From positions 1-37,386 of the forward strand of contig CAKTUC010000007.1 in the NCBI GenBank assembly GCA_934617135.1: 37,386 bases of DNA, in the 5' to 3' direction. This document shows positions 1 through 9,468 of this stretch, piece after piece. Position numbers and translations under genes: made by a program. Numbering within the stretch: the stretch's first letter is position 1; the number at the start of each line of letters is the position of its first letter. The notes beneath the pieces are model-generated. The model saw only the letters and a list, made by a program, of their open reading frames with translations, was not told where the DNA came from and ran no database searches. Source of the stretch: an uncultured Collinsella sp. GTDB taxonomy: Bacteria; Actinomycetota; Coriobacteriia; Coriobacteriales; Coriobacteriaceae.

Positions 1-677
1 ACCTTGGTGCTGACGATGCAGCTAAGTGCACATAGCACGAGGGCCAATACCGCGATTCCTGCACACAGGCAGCCGAGGACGGCGGGATCGGGATTTGCTC
101 CGGCAAATGACATGAGCCAGTTGCTGATGGGGTTGGAGGAGCTCAGCATTGCCATAGTGCCGCAGCCAAGCAGGGCAAACAGGCCGACGGAAAGGCGCAA
201 CGCCTCCATGTGTCCAAATCGAAAGAACAGCGGCTGCGCCAAAAACACCATCATGAGGGAGATGAGCATCGATGCCGCCGAGGCGGTCGCGATTTCAAAG
301 ATCGTCTGGCCTGTCGAAGGGATGCCCATGTGATCGAAGAACGGAAGGGCGAGGATGTTCAGAAGCGTAGCTGCGCATGCCATAACGGCCGAGAAAGCAA
401 TAATGCACAGGTAGCGTGCGCAGATGATGTCTTTGCGCGAGAACGGCAGCGTTGCCCGATAGCGCTCCCAGCCGTTTTGGTTATCGTAGCCAGCCAGTGA
501 GTTCATGATTATGATGGGTGACATGGCGCTGACGGCGCAAGCGCCGGCGCTCATGCCGGAATCGCCATCTGTCGCGTTGGCAAGGGTCAGCACGACGAAA
601 ATGAACAGGCCGACGCCGGCGATGCTCGGGAGAAACGAGCGCGCGATGGCGAGCTCGGACTTAAAGGCGCGTTTCAT
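1..677 (-). CDS. ABC-2 type transporter permease, partial (3' end beyond window)
   Basis: Membrane subunit of an ABC transporter, read on the minus strand from ATG at 675-677 and still open at the left edge (225 codons visible). Translation gives MKRAFKSELAIARSFLPS followed by about six hydrophobic stretches, with the soluble motif NGWERYRATLPFSRKDII after the second. That motif (a statement that sizes and cytoplasmic loops match) is typical of ABC-2 permeases of the YtrC/BcrB sort. Its start overlaps the stop of the ATPase gene by four bases (ATGA, 674-677), so the two are translationally coupled. The substrate cannot be read from sequence; in this family it ranges from peptides and antibiotics to unknown envelope compounds. 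The missing C-terminus is probably short, since the last visible part is already a final hydrophobic helix. Confidence 0.85.
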   Translation of the reverse strand, partial: MKRAFKSELAIARSFLPSIAGVGLFIFVVLTLANATDGDSGMSAGACAVSAMSPIIIMNSLAGYDNQNGWERYRATLPFSRKDIICARYLCIIAFSAVMACAATLLNILALPFFDHMGIPSTGQTIFEIATASAASMLISLMMVFLAQPLFFRFGHMEALRLSVGLFALLGCGTMAMLSSSNPISNWLMSFAGANPDPAVLGCLCAGIAVLALVLCALSCIVSTK

Positions 678-1555
678 TTGGAGGCTCCTTTCAGCGTAAG
701 GCGCAGATAGTCATCGATGGAAATCCGGTCGCAGGGAATCTCGGGAAAGGCCTCGAGCGCTTCGCGGCGATTGGGGACCAGCACGTCAACGCTGTAGGCA
801 TGACGGGTGGCGCGGGCGCCTTCGACGCAAGCCATCAGCTCGACAGCTTGCGCCTGGGTGCAGTGGGCAATGCCGGCGCGGTCGGTAATGTCCTCGCGCG
901 GCATATCGAACACGATCGAGCCGTTATCGATGCAGACAACACGGTCGGCGGCACGTTCAAGATCGGATGTAATGTGGCTCGAGAACAATATGCTGCGTTG
1001 CCCGTCGGCGACAAAGGCGAGCAGCTCATCGAGCAGCTCCTCACGCGCCATGGGGTCGAGACCCGCGGTGGCTTCATCCAAAATGAGCAGCTCGGCCTTG
1101 TGGCTGAGCGCACACGCGAGCTGCAGCTTCATGCCCATGCCGCGGGAGAGGTCTTTGACCTTTGCCTTGGGGTCGAGGCCAAATCGATCGATGAGGCCGG
1201 TGAACGTGTCATGGTTCCAGGTGGGGTACGCTGAGCCTACGAGCGCCTCGACCTCGGCCACCTTGAGCGTGGTGGGGAAGGGGCACGTGTCCAGCACGAG
1301 TCCGATGCGAGAGCGCGTGCGACGTTGCTGTTCATCGGGCGCATTGGCATCGCAGCGCTGTCCAAACAGATATACCTCGCCGGAATCGAGCTTTATGAGC
1401 CCGAGTGCGGCACGGATGGTCGTTGTCTTGCCGGCGCCGTTTGCGCCCACAAAGCCGACAATCTGACCGGGTTCTACGGTGAGTGTGACATCGCGCAGCG
1501 AAAAGCGGTCACTTACGCGGCGTGAGACACCTTTGAGTTCTAGCAAGTTTTGCAT
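674..1555 (-). CDS. ABC transporter ATP-binding protein (YtrB/BcrA-like)
   Basis: Nucleotide-binding subunit of 293 residues that powers the permease encoded just downstream. Walker A is GANGAGKTT (residues 37-45), the ABC signature is LSRGMGMK (135-142) and Walker B is LLILDE (155-160), followed by ATAGLD and the switch histidine in SSHITSDLE. The LSRGM signature and the C-terminal extension of about 80 residues after the switch region fit the drug/peptide-export class found beside YtrA regulators. ATG at 1553-1555 has an AAGAAAGG ribosome site about nine bases upstream. The regulator gene ends 23 bases upstream on the same strand. Substrate unknown. Confidence 0.9.
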   Translation of the reverse strand: MQNLLELKGVSRRVSDRFSLRDVTLTVEPGQIVGFVGANGAGKTTTIRAALGLIKLDSGEVYLFGQRCDANAPDEQQRRTRSRIGLVLDTCPFPTTLKVAEVEALVGSAYPTWNHDTFTGLIDRFGLDPKAKVKDLSRGMGMKLQLACALSHKAELLILDEATAGLDPMAREELLDELLAFVADGQRSILFSSHITSDLERAADRVVCIDNGSIVFDMPREDITDRAGIAHCTQAQAVELMACVEGARATRHAYSVDVLVPNRREALEAFPEIPCDRISIDDYLRLTLKGASK

Positions 1556-1578
1556 GGTATAGCCTTTCTTGCAGATGG

Positions 1579-1959
1579 CTACTGCATGGTTTCGGGGGCT
1601 ACCAGGTCGAGCATCTCGTGCAATTTATCGCGCGTGACGCCCAGGGCTTCTGCCTGTGTCGCTGCCTGCGCAAGCAGCTCTTCGACATGGCAGAGCTGGT
1701 TTTCGCGCAAGAGGTCTTGGTTGCCCTCGGCGACAAAGCAGCCTTTGCCTTGCACGGTGCAGATAAAGCCGAGCTGCTCTAGGTCGGCGTAGGCGCGCTT
1801 GGTGGTGATGACGCTCACACCCAGGTCGCTGGCAAGCGCACGGATGCTGGGGAGTTTGGCTCCCGCAGCGAGTGTCCCCGAGAGTATCTGAGCTTTGACC
1901 TGCGAGGATATCTGCTCGTAGATGGGCTTGTCACTCGAATTGGATAGGATAATGTCCAC
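1579..1959 (-). CDS. GntR-family transcriptional regulator, YtrA subfamily
   Basis: Short GntR regulator of 126 residues, expected to repress its own operon with the two ABC genes. The N-terminal winged helix is clear: PIYEQISSQVKAQILSG, then AKLPSIRALASDLGVS and TTKRAYADLEQLGF. The remaining roughly 50 residues are too short for a FadR or HutC ligand domain, which places it in the YtrA type, where a short helical tail dimerises. The start is GTG at 1957-1959 with AAGGAG upstream. Known relatives control ABC exporters induced by cell-envelope antibiotics; whether this one does is inference. Confidence 0.88.
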   Translation of the reverse strand: MDIILSNSSDKPIYEQISSQVKAQILSGTLAAGAKLPSIRALASDLGVSVITTKRAYADLEQLGFICTVQGKGCFVAEGNQDLLRENQLCHVEELLAQAATQAEALGVTRDKLHEMLDLVAPETMQ

Positions 1960-1986
1960 AGCGGCTCCTTAGCTGATGGGCTACAC

Positions 1987-2020
1987 GTGTATATAACCGG
2001 TAAGCACAGTATATATACAC
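1987..2020. promoter_or_regulatory. Candidate operator of the GntR/ABC operon
   Basis: GTGTATATA at 1987-1995 and TATATACAC at 2012-2020 form a perfect 9-bp inverted repeat with a 16-base spacer, about 28 bases upstream of the GntR start. The right half also contains the self-complementary GTATATATAC (2009-2018). YtrA-type regulators are known to bind GTGTA...TACAC dyads, so this is a sensible self-repression site. It also overlaps AT-rich DNA that could serve as the -10 region. Confidence 0.5.
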
Positions 2021-2062
2021 TATGCACAGTTACGCAAGAGGAAAATCGGGATTGCCGGCGAC

Positions 2063-2122
2063 CGTTTGTCTCGATCTGTAACAGTAAGAGGGTCAAATCG
2101 GGTCTAACTGTTACAGATTGAG
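2063..2122. repeat. Intergenic hairpin repeat, copy A
   Basis: CTCGATCTGTAACAGT (2070-2085) faces ACTGTTACAGATTGAG (2107-2122), with one mismatch and a spacer carrying AGAGGGTCAAATCGGGTCTA. It is about 80% like copy B 73 bases downstream. The copies share the outer stem and a purine-rich middle, so this is a mobile or amplified repeat and not a one-off terminator. It lies between divergent genes, so it is unlikely to terminate either. Confidence 0.7.
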
Positions 2123-2142
2123 ATTTTGGCGGCAGACTCATT

Positions 2143-2208
2143 CGTTTGTCTCGATCTGTAACAGGTAGAGGTTCAAAACCCGGCTAGATGTTACAGATTG
2201 AGACAAAC
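2143..2208. repeat. Intergenic hairpin repeat, copy B
   Basis: A 20-base arm at 2144-2163 (GTTTGTCTCGATCTGTAACA) pairs with 2189-2208 with a single G-T mismatch, around a 25-base middle. It is a longer version of copy A at 2063-2122. An open frame reading into prfC begins inside this repeat at 2198, but that upstream part is not coding (see prfC). Confidence 0.7.
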
Positions 2209-2295
2209 TGCTGCGGAGCGCTGCCGCCGATTGGCAGCCAAAGCCCCGACTGATGAATTTGTCCTGATAGGCGCCCTGTCGCAGCATTTCGCGGC

Positions 2296-2301
2296 TACAA
2301 T
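2296..2301 (+). promoter_or_regulatory. Possible -10 element of prfC
   Basis: TACAAT at 2296-2301 lies 49 bases upstream of the chosen prfC start and resembles a sigma-70 -10 box. I see no convincing -35 at 17 +/- 1 bases, so this is a weak call. Confidence 0.3.
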
Positions 2302-2350
2302 AGACGGGTTACATCGACGTAATGCATATAGAACGCAAGAAAGGATCCGC

Positions 2351-3964
<1,614 letters not shown>

Positions 3965-3971
3965 CGCATCG

Positions 3972-3999
3972 GCGCGGCGGTCCAACGGGGCTGCCGCGC
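3972..3999 (+). terminator. Hairpin after prfC, probable weak terminator
   Basis: GCGCGGCGG (3972-3980) pairs with CTGCCGCGC (3991-3999) over nine bases including one G-U, starting eight bases after the prfC stop. No uridine tract follows, so termination may be weak or Rho-aided. Confidence 0.45.
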
Positions 4000-4064
4000 T
4001 CATTGCTTGCCTGCCGCCGGCGGAGCGGCTATCATACCCACCGTCGTCTCAAGACCGGGGCGGC

Positions 4065-4093
4065 CGAGCAGTTCGGGTCCGATATCCTGCTCG
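4065..4093 (+). promoter_or_regulatory. Leader hairpin before the VUT transporter gene
   Basis: CGAGCAG (4065-4071) and CTGCTCG (4087-4093) are a perfect 7-bp inverted repeat with a 15-base loop, ending about 17 bases before the GGAG ribosome site. I checked for a preQ1-type riboswitch, because relatives of the next gene move queuosine precursors, and did not recognise one. The role is open. Confidence 0.3.
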
Positions 4094-4120
4094 TTAAACC
4101 TAAAACCAAAGGAGTACATA

Positions 4121-4843
4121 ATGATCAAGAAGGTCATGGAGGACTACAAAGTCCTGTTGCGGAGCATTCCCGCGGCAACGGTTTCGCTGTTTATCGTGAG
4201 CGTCATCATGATGAACCTGCTGGCCAACAAAGAGCTTATCAGCCTGCCGTATCTGGCACTCGACTGCGGGTTTGTGGTGAGCTGGGTCTCGTTTTTGTGC
4301 CAGGACATGATCTGCAAGCGCTTTGGCGCCAAGGCATCCATCAAAATCTCTATCCTCGCGCTGCTGGTCAACCTGGCCGTGAGCCTGTGCTTTTGGCTGT
4401 GCTCGCTCACGCCCGGCATGTGGGGCGCCTACTACGACACGGGAATGATCGAGGTCAACACCGCCCTCAACGCCACGATCGGCGGCACCTGGTACGTGGT
4501 GTTTGGCTCGTCGCTGGCCATGCTCACCTCTGCCGTGGTCAACTCCACGCTCAACCAGTCGCTCGGCCGCATGCTCAAAAAGAATAACTTTGCGAGCTTT
4601 GCCTTCCGTTCCTATGTATCCACGGGCATTGGCCAGTTTATCGACAACCTGGTCTTCGCCATTGTGGTGAGCCACACGTTCTTTGGTTGGACCTGGGTGC
4701 AGGTCCTTATGTGCTCGCTGACCGGCGCTATTGCCGAGCTGCTGTGCGAGGTCTTCCTGAGCCCCGTGGGCTACAAGGTCGTGCGCAGCTGGGAGCGCGA
4801 GAACGTGGGCGCCGAGTACCTCGAGCGTCACGCAACTGCCTAA
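4121..4843 (+). CDS. VUT family transporter (YhhQ-like, putative queuosine-precursor uptake)
   Basis: Integral membrane protein of 240 residues, COG1738/VUT family. E. coli YhhQ of this family imports queuosine precursors, and membership suggests similar vitamin-like uptake here. About six hydrophobic segments are visible, including the first at roughly residues 17-36 (TVSLFIVSVIMMNLLAN), then GTWYVVFGSSLAMLTSAVVN and the late family motif TGIGQFIDNLVFAIV. ATG at 4121 has AAAGGAG seven bases upstream; the frame is open further back to 4007 without a ribosome site. The following SDR gene starts nine bases after its stop, so the pair is co-transcribed. The actual substrate is not shown by sequence. 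Confidence 0.82.
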   Translation: MIKKVMEDYKVLLRSIPAATVSLFIVSVIMMNLLANKELISLPYLALDCGFVVSWVSFLCQDMICKRFGAKASIKISILALLVNLAVSLCFWLCSLTPGMWGAYYDTGMIEVNTALNATIGGTWYVVFGSSLAMLTSAVVNSTLNQSLGRMLKKNNFASFAFRSYVSTGIGQFIDNLVFAIVVSHTFFGWTWVQVLMCSLTGAIAELLCEVFLSPVGYKVVRSWERENVGAEYLERHATA

Positions 4844-4852
4844 GGAGCCAGC

Positions 4853-5533
4853 ATGCAGGTGTTGATCACGGGTGCTTCGGGCGGCATTGGGGCCGCATGT
4901 GTGCAGCGCTTTTTGGACGAGGGCCACGAGGTCGTGGGCTTTGATCTGCTGCCGGCCGCGGTCGAGCATGAGCGCTACCGTCACTTGATTGTGGACGTCC
5001 GCGAGCCGGATACGTTTCCGGACGACCTTGAGCCCCAGTTGATCGTGAACGTCGCCGGCACGCAGGATTCGGCCGATGACATCGCCGCCAACCTGACGGG
5101 TACGATCAACGTGACCGAGCGCTATGCCTTTGTGGGGGAGGGCCTTGCCGCCAAGCCGGCGCCGGCCATTCGCTCCGTGGTCAACGTGGGCTCGGCGAGC
5201 GGGCACACGGGGTCGGAGTTCCCTGCCTATGCTGCCAGCAAGGGTGGTGTTATCGCCTACACCAAGAACCTTGCGAATCGTCTGGCACCGCAGGCCATCG
5301 CCAACAGCGTGGACCCGGGTGGCGTCATCACGCCACTCAACCGTTGCGTGATGGAAGACGAGCGCCTGTGGGCTCAGATTATGGAGCTCACGCCGCTCAA
5401 GCGCTGGGCAACCGCGGAGGAAATCGCCGAGTGGATCTACTTTGTGGGCGTGACCAACCGGTTTATGACCGGGCAGAGTCTGCTCATCGATGGTGGCGAG
5501 GCCGGCCGCACCCAGTTTATTTGGCCCGAGTAA
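4853..5533 (+). CDS. Short-chain dehydrogenase/reductase (SDR)
   Basis: Classical SDR of 226 residues, slightly short for the family (usually about 250). The Rossmann motif TGASGGIG is at residues 6-13. The acidic residue D31 after the second strand favours NAD(H) over NADP(H). NVAG (66-69), the catalytic serine S114 in NVGSASG, and Y126/K130 in YAASK complete the active site. DPGGVITPL and the C-terminal FMTGQSLLIDGG are usual FabG-like endings. It is translated from ATG with GGAG just after the VUT transporter stop. Substrate unknown. Steroid dehydrogenases are known in gut Coriobacteriia, but nothing here points specifically to one. Confidence 0.88.
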   Translation: MQVLITGASGGIGAACVQRFLDEGHEVVGFDLLPAAVEHERYRHLIVDVREPDTFPDDLEPQLIVNVAGTQDSADDIAANLTGTINVTERYAFVGEGLAAKPAPAIRSVVNVGSASGHTGSEFPAYAASKGGVIAYTKNLANRLAPQAIANSVDPGGVITPLNRCVMEDERLWAQIMELTPLKRWATAEEIAEWIYFVGVTNRFMTGQSLLIDGGEAGRTQFIWPE

Positions 5534-5534
5534 T

Positions 5535-5572
5535 AAACGCGCCCGATGGTAAAGCCGTCGGGCGCGTTTTTT
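5535..5572 (+). terminator. Rho-independent terminator after the VUT-SDR pair
   Basis: A 15-base stem (5535-5549 with 5555-5569, one G-U type mismatch) with a 5-base loop and a run of T. It begins directly after the SDR stop codon and separates it from the histidine-kinase operon. Confidence 0.92.
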
Positions 5573-5634
5573 CGGCCATATAGGTTAACTTTAGCTGGCC
5601 TTTATCTTCGTAAAGCCCCTTTGAGCTGGTAAAA

Positions 5635-5662
5635 TTACCCCCTAAACAGAACAAGGGGGTAA
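5635..5662 (+). promoter_or_regulatory. Hairpin that would sequester the kinase ribosome binding site
   Basis: TTACCCCC (5635-5642) is fully complementary to GGGGGTAA (5655-5662), with a 12-base A-rich loop. The right arm contains the kinase gene's Shine-Dalgarno AAGGGGG and ends one base before its TTG start. If it forms in the mRNA, it hides the ribosome site. Confidence 0.55.
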
Positions 5663-5663
5663 A

Positions 5664-7304
5664 TTGGGGCTATTCGGTTCACACGAGAGGCGCGACGCGG
5701 ACCGGGCGCGCCAGCTTTTTGAGACGGCGCTTGCAGAGCAGGGGCTCAATGTTGGGTTTGTTTTGCGCGCCAGCGACTGCCTTCCTCTGTATATCACCCC
5801 CAATTTCGAGCGTGTATTTGGCGTATCGCCGGAGCGGTATCGTGACGATATCGAGACGCTCTACCGCTATATTCCCGATGACGACCGCGTTCGCATGCAG
5901 CGACAGGTGAGGGATTGGGACCACGCGGCCCCCTTGGATCTGATTTGTTCCTACAACGGGCCTGGGCAGGAAAAGCCGCGCAATATCCGCTTCTCGCTTG
6001 CGCTCGTTCAAAACGCAACGCAATATCTCATCACGGCGGTCGATGTAACCGCGGAAACCGCGCGCATCGCTAAGGCGGAGTCCGAGCGCGACCGCGCCGT
6101 CGAGACCGCCAACGCTCGCACGGACTTTATGAACCAGATGAGCCACGAGATCCGTACCCCGCTCAACGGCATCGAGGGCATGATCTCGCTTGCCCGTGAG
6201 CACCATGCGGACGAGTCGCGCCTGATGGATGACCTGTCTCGCGCTTCGCAGCTCTCGGCGTACCTGCTGTCCCTTATCAACGACATGCTCGACATGAGCC
6301 GCCTGAACAGCGGCCGTGTCCGAATCGATGAGGCGCCGTTCGACATGCGCCTGTTCGCCGCCGAGCTCGAGCGCATGTTTACCTCGCAGGCCGCCGACAA
6401 GGGACTCAAGTATTCGGTTGCACTCGAGGACTGCGAAAACGTCTTTGTGGTGGGCGACCGCATGCGCCTGTCGCAGGTCGTGATCAACTTTATCTCCAAC
6501 GCGCTCAAGTTTACCGAGAGCGGTGGCAGCGTTGCCGTCAGCATTCGCGAGATGTATCGCTCGGAGGACGGCGTGAGCTTTATGCTGCGCGTGCGCGATA
6601 CGGGCAAGGGCATGGACCCGCGCTACATCAGCAAGATCTTTAAGCCGTTTGAGCAGGAGGATCGCACTATCGCTCGCCGCTACGGCGGAACGGGCTTGGG
6701 CATGGCCATCACGAGCGCGCTCGTCGACCTTATGGGCGGCGAGATCGTTGTGGACACCGAACCCGGACGCGGCTCAACGTTTTCGGCCTACATCCCGCTG
6801 CGACTGGCGACGCCGGAGCAGGTCGAGGACCTTAAGCTCAAAGAGCAGACGCTCGAGACGGCGCCCGATTCCATCGGCTCGACGTTTACCTATCAGTTTG
6901 ATGGCAAACGATTCCTGCTGGCGGAGGATAACGAGATCAATGCCATGATTGTGGTTGAGTTGCTGGCCAGGCGGGGCGCCGCGGTCGACCGCGCCGAGAA
7001 CGGCCAGGCGGTCGTCGATCGGTTCCGAAGCATGCCCGTGGGCACGTACGACGCGATCCTCATGGATATCCAGATGCCCGTGCTCAACGGTTGGGGAGCG
7101 GCAGAGCAAATCCGAGACCTCGAGCGCGAGGACGCCGCCGCCATTCCCATCATCGCGCTTTCGGCCAACGACTACACCGAGGACGTAGAGCGCTCGCGCA
7201 AGGCGGGCATGAACGGACACGTGGGAAAACCCATCGACCTGAATGTTTTGAAAGCACAGCTGGCGGCCGCGACGGCCGAGGTAGCGTATCGAGGAAATGA
7301 GTAA
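5664..7304 (+). CDS. Soluble hybrid sensor histidine kinase/response regulator with PAS-like N-terminus
   Basis: A 546-residue hybrid kinase with no membrane segment, so it should sense something inside the cell. Residues about 25-130 form a PAS-like sensor ([24 protein letters not shown]). The phospho-acceptor is H161 in [12 protein letters not shown]. The ATP-binding domain shows [24 protein letters not shown] and [10 protein letters not shown] (to about residue 380). A receiver domain (about 415-535) has the acceptor D468 in ILMDIQMP and the lysine of GKPI. There is no DNA-binding output, so a histidine phosphotransfer partner or direct protein contact is expected. The start is TTG at 5664 with AAGGGGG upstream, which is unusual. 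The MoxR gene begins two bases after its stop, placing it first in a five-gene run. Confidence 0.93.
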   Translation: MGLFGSHERRDADRARQLFETALAEQGLNVGFVLRASDCLPLYITPNFERVFGVSPERYRDDIETLYRYIPDDDRVRMQRQVRDWDHAAPLDLICSYNGPGQEKPRNIRFSLALVQNATQYLITAVDVTAETARIAKAESERDRAVETANARTDFMNQMSHEIRTPLNGIEGMISLAREHHADESRLMDDLSRASQLSAYLLSLINDMLDMSRLNSGRVRIDEAPFDMRLFAAELERMFTSQAADKGLKYSVALEDCENVFVVGDRMRLSQVVINFISNALKFTESGGSVAVSIREMYRSEDGVSFMLRVRDTGKGMDPRYISKIFKPFEQEDRTIARRYGGTGLGMAITSALVDLMGGEIVVDTEPGRGSTFSAYIPLRLATPEQVEDLKLKEQTLETAPDSIGSTFTYQFDGKRFLLAEDNEINAMIVVELLARRGAAVDRAENGQAVVDRFRSMPVGTYDAILMDIQMPVLNGWGAAEQIRDLEREDAAAIPIIALSANDYTEDVERSRKAGMNGHVGKPIDLNVLKAQLAAATAEVAYRGNE

Positions 7305-7306
7305 CC

Positions 7307-8260
7307 GTGATCGTCGAACAGTCCAACAGCATCATCAACGAAGTGAGTCGTGCCCTGCTGGGCAAGCGCGAGGTGATCGAGAAGGCTTTGATGGCCATCT
7401 ACGCAGGTGGCCATATCCTGCTTGAGGATGTGCCTGGCACCGGCAAGACCACGCTGGCGCTGGCGCTGTCCCGTGCGTTGGGCCTGGACTTTAAGCGCGT
7501 GCAGTTTACGCCCGACACGCTGCCCTCGGACATTACGGGCTTTACGATGTACGATCGCGATGCCGGCACGTTCCGCTTTGTGTGGGGTGCGGTTAATTGC
7601 AATATGCTGCTGGGCGATGAGATCAACCGCACCAGCGCAAAGACGCAGTCGGCCCTGCTCGAGGTTATGGAAGAGCGCGCTGTGACCATCGATGGCCAGA
7701 CGCATCCGGTACCGCGCCCCTTTGTGTGCGTGGCGACCGAGAACCCGGTGGGTTCGGCGGGTACTCAGCCTCTGCCCGATAGCCAGCTCGACCGCTTTAT
7801 GGTCCGCCTGTCCGTGGGCTATCCGTCGCGCCAGGACCAGATCGATATCCTCAAGGCCCGCCGTTACGCCAACCCGCTCGACGATATTAAGCCCATGGTC
7901 GCCTGTGATGACCTGCTCGATATCCAAAACTACCTGGGCAACGTGCAGGTCGCCGATACGGTGCTGGACTATATCGTTCGCCTGTGCGAGGCGACTCGTG
8001 AGGACGCGCTGGTGGAGCTGGGCGTGAGTCCCCGCGGTGTTATCGCCCTTACCCGTATGGCGCGTGCCTGCGCGCTCATTCGCGAGCGCGACTACGTGGT
8101 GCCCGAGGACGTGCGCGAGGTCTTTACATCCGTCTGCGCCCATCGCCTTGTTTTGCGCCCCCAGGCCCGAATCGAGTCGATTACCGCCGAGGGCGTTCTC
8201 GACCGTATTCTGGCTGCCGTTCCCGCTCCGTCCATGGGTCAGGTTCGCGGTCGCTCCTAG
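7307..8260 (+). CDS. MoxR-family AAA+ ATPase
   Basis: A 317-residue chaperone-like ATPase. It has Walker A GTGKTT near residues 43-50, Walker B LLGDEINR near 101-108, then AKTQSALLEVMEER, the sensor-1 region ATENPVGSAGTQPLP and the MoxR lid motif VSPRGVIALTRMARA. MoxR proteins characteristically sit beside DUF58 and transglutaminase genes and are thought to remodel or activate partner proteins at the membrane; exactly that arrangement follows here. The start is GTG at 7307 with GAGGAAA upstream. It is nearly contiguous with the kinase gene and 34 bases before the DUF58 gene. Confidence 0.94.
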   Translation: MIVEQSNSIINEVSRALLGKREVIEKALMAIYAGGHILLEDVPGTGKTTLALALSRALGLDFKRVQFTPDTLPSDITGFTMYDRDAGTFRFVWGAVNCNMLLGDEINRTSAKTQSALLEVMEERAVTIDGQTHPVPRPFVCVATENPVGSAGTQPLPDSQLDRFMVRLSVGYPSRQDQIDILKARRYANPLDDIKPMVACDDLLDIQNYLGNVQVADTVLDYIVRLCEATREDALVELGVSPRGVIALTRMARACALIRERDYVVPEDVREVFTSVCAHRLVLRPQARIESITAEGVLDRILAAVPAPSMGQVRGRS

Positions 8261-8294
8261 CGACGCGTAGCTGTCCGCGCCTGCTATAACGCCC

Positions 8295-9467
8295 ATGATT
8301 ATCAACAAGATCACTTATATCGTATCCGTCGTGCTATTGCTCGTCGTGTTTGTGTTTACCGCCAATGCGGCTGCACTTGCGGCGGCGGTGGCATTGGTGG
8401 CCATGCCCGTCATTACCGTTGTTGCATGCCGTGCGAGCGTTGCTGCTCTTAAGCTTGGGTTTGAGCTTCCTCGCTCATGTGTTGTGGGCTCGCCGCTTGT
8501 ACTTCGCATAACGTTGGACCGTCCTGCGCTGTTTCGCGGCCGCGTCGAGCTTGTTTTTTCGGTGCGCAATCTGCTGACGGGTGCGCTTGCGACCTATCCG
8601 ATTAGCCTGGCGCCCGCCGCCAGCAGACCCGCCGTGTTCGATCTTAAGCTCGATTCGTCCGTCTGCGGGGCGCGTGTCATTACGCTCGAAACCGCGCACC
8701 TTGTCGATGAGATGGGCTTTACCTCACTTGCTCTCGAGGACGTTGCGTACCGTGAGTCCTTCGCGGTGTATCCCCAGGTGGATGATATTCAGACTGATCC
8801 TCGACAAAGCGCATCGGCCAGTCTTGAGGGTACAAGTTACGATCCGCACCGCAGCGGCCAGGATCCCTCCGAGGTTTTTGACTTGCGTTCGTACCGCGAA
8901 GGCGATGCAATCAAATCGATTCACTGGAAGTTGTCGACGCGATTCGACGATGTTCTGGTGCGAGAGGCCTCGCGCCCGCAAGATCATGCCATCGCCATTC
9001 TGTTTGGCGTGTTCGCATGCGATTTTGAGCGTCCGGACCGCGCTGACGTCCTGTCTGCGGCGCTGAGCTTAACGGCCTCGGTGTCTTTGGCGCTTATGCG
9101 CCAGGGGTATCACCACCTCGTCGTGATCGCACCCGAAGGCGCTCTGGGGGTATATCCCGTCGACGACCGGCGCGGATTCGATAAGATGCTTGATGCGCTG
9201 ACGGCCACGCCGCTCGCCTCGGTGCCCCCGACATCAAATATGCGCTATGCAAAACTTGTGAAAGCACGGGGCATTAGCAAAACCGTGTTGGTGGCAGTTG
9301 ATGCCAACGAATCCGATTTTGTGGGCATGGGCCGCCTGACCGATCTGTCGGTACTTCACGTGTCGGATTCCGTTGAGTCGTATAGCGTCGAGCATGGCTC
9401 CAACTACCTCATCACCCATTGCCCCGCCTCAATGGATCCTGCTCGCATCAAGAGCCTGGAGGTCTAG
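8295..9467 (+). CDS. DUF58 domain-containing membrane protein
   Basis: A 390-residue protein with two hydrophobic helices at the N-terminus (about residues 8-24 and 28-46), a beta-rich middle and the DUF58 hallmark DLRSYREGDAIKSIHWKLS (about 196-214) followed by DDVLVREA. The last 150 residues resemble a von Willebrand A-like fold, as in other family members, without a clear MIDAS motif. The function of DUF58 proteins is not settled; they act with MoxR ATPases. There is little Shine-Dalgarno sequence before ATG 8295; TATAAC at 8285-8290 could be an internal promoter giving a near-leaderless message, though translation by coupling is equally possible. The next gene starts one base after its stop. 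Confidence 0.88.
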   Translation: MIINKITYIVSVVLLLVVFVFTANAAALAAAVALVAMPVITVVACRASVAALKLGFELPRSCVVGSPLVLRITLDRPALFRGRVELVFSVRNLLTGALATYPISLAPAASRPAVFDLKLDSSVCGARVITLETAHLVDEMGFTSLALEDVAYRESFAVYPQVDDIQTDPRQSASASLEGTSYDPHRSGQDPSEVFDLRSYREGDAIKSIHWKLSTRFDDVLVREASRPQDHAIAILFGVFACDFERPDRADVLSAALSLTASVSLALMRQGYHHLVVIAPEGALGVYPVDDRRGFDKMLDALTATPLASVPPTSNMRYAKLVKARGISKTVLVAVDANESDFVGMGRLTDLSVLHVSDSVESYSVEHGSNYLITHCPASMDPARIKSLEV

Positions 9468-9468
9468 C

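Noticed and set aside
2198..2350. N-terminal extension of prfC by 51 codons
   Set aside because: It starts within a hairpin repeat, has no ribosome site and does not match RF3; ATG 2351 has both a ribosome site and the family N-terminus.
3965..4120. preQ1 riboswitch ahead of the VUT transporter
   Set aside because: The conserved C-rich loop and A-rich tail are missing; only a generic hairpin remains.
4853..5533. Bile-acid 7-beta-hydroxysteroid dehydrogenase
   Set aside because: It is shorter than known Collinsella 7-beta-HSDH and its N-terminal sequence is unlike that enzyme's; only general SDR features are supported.
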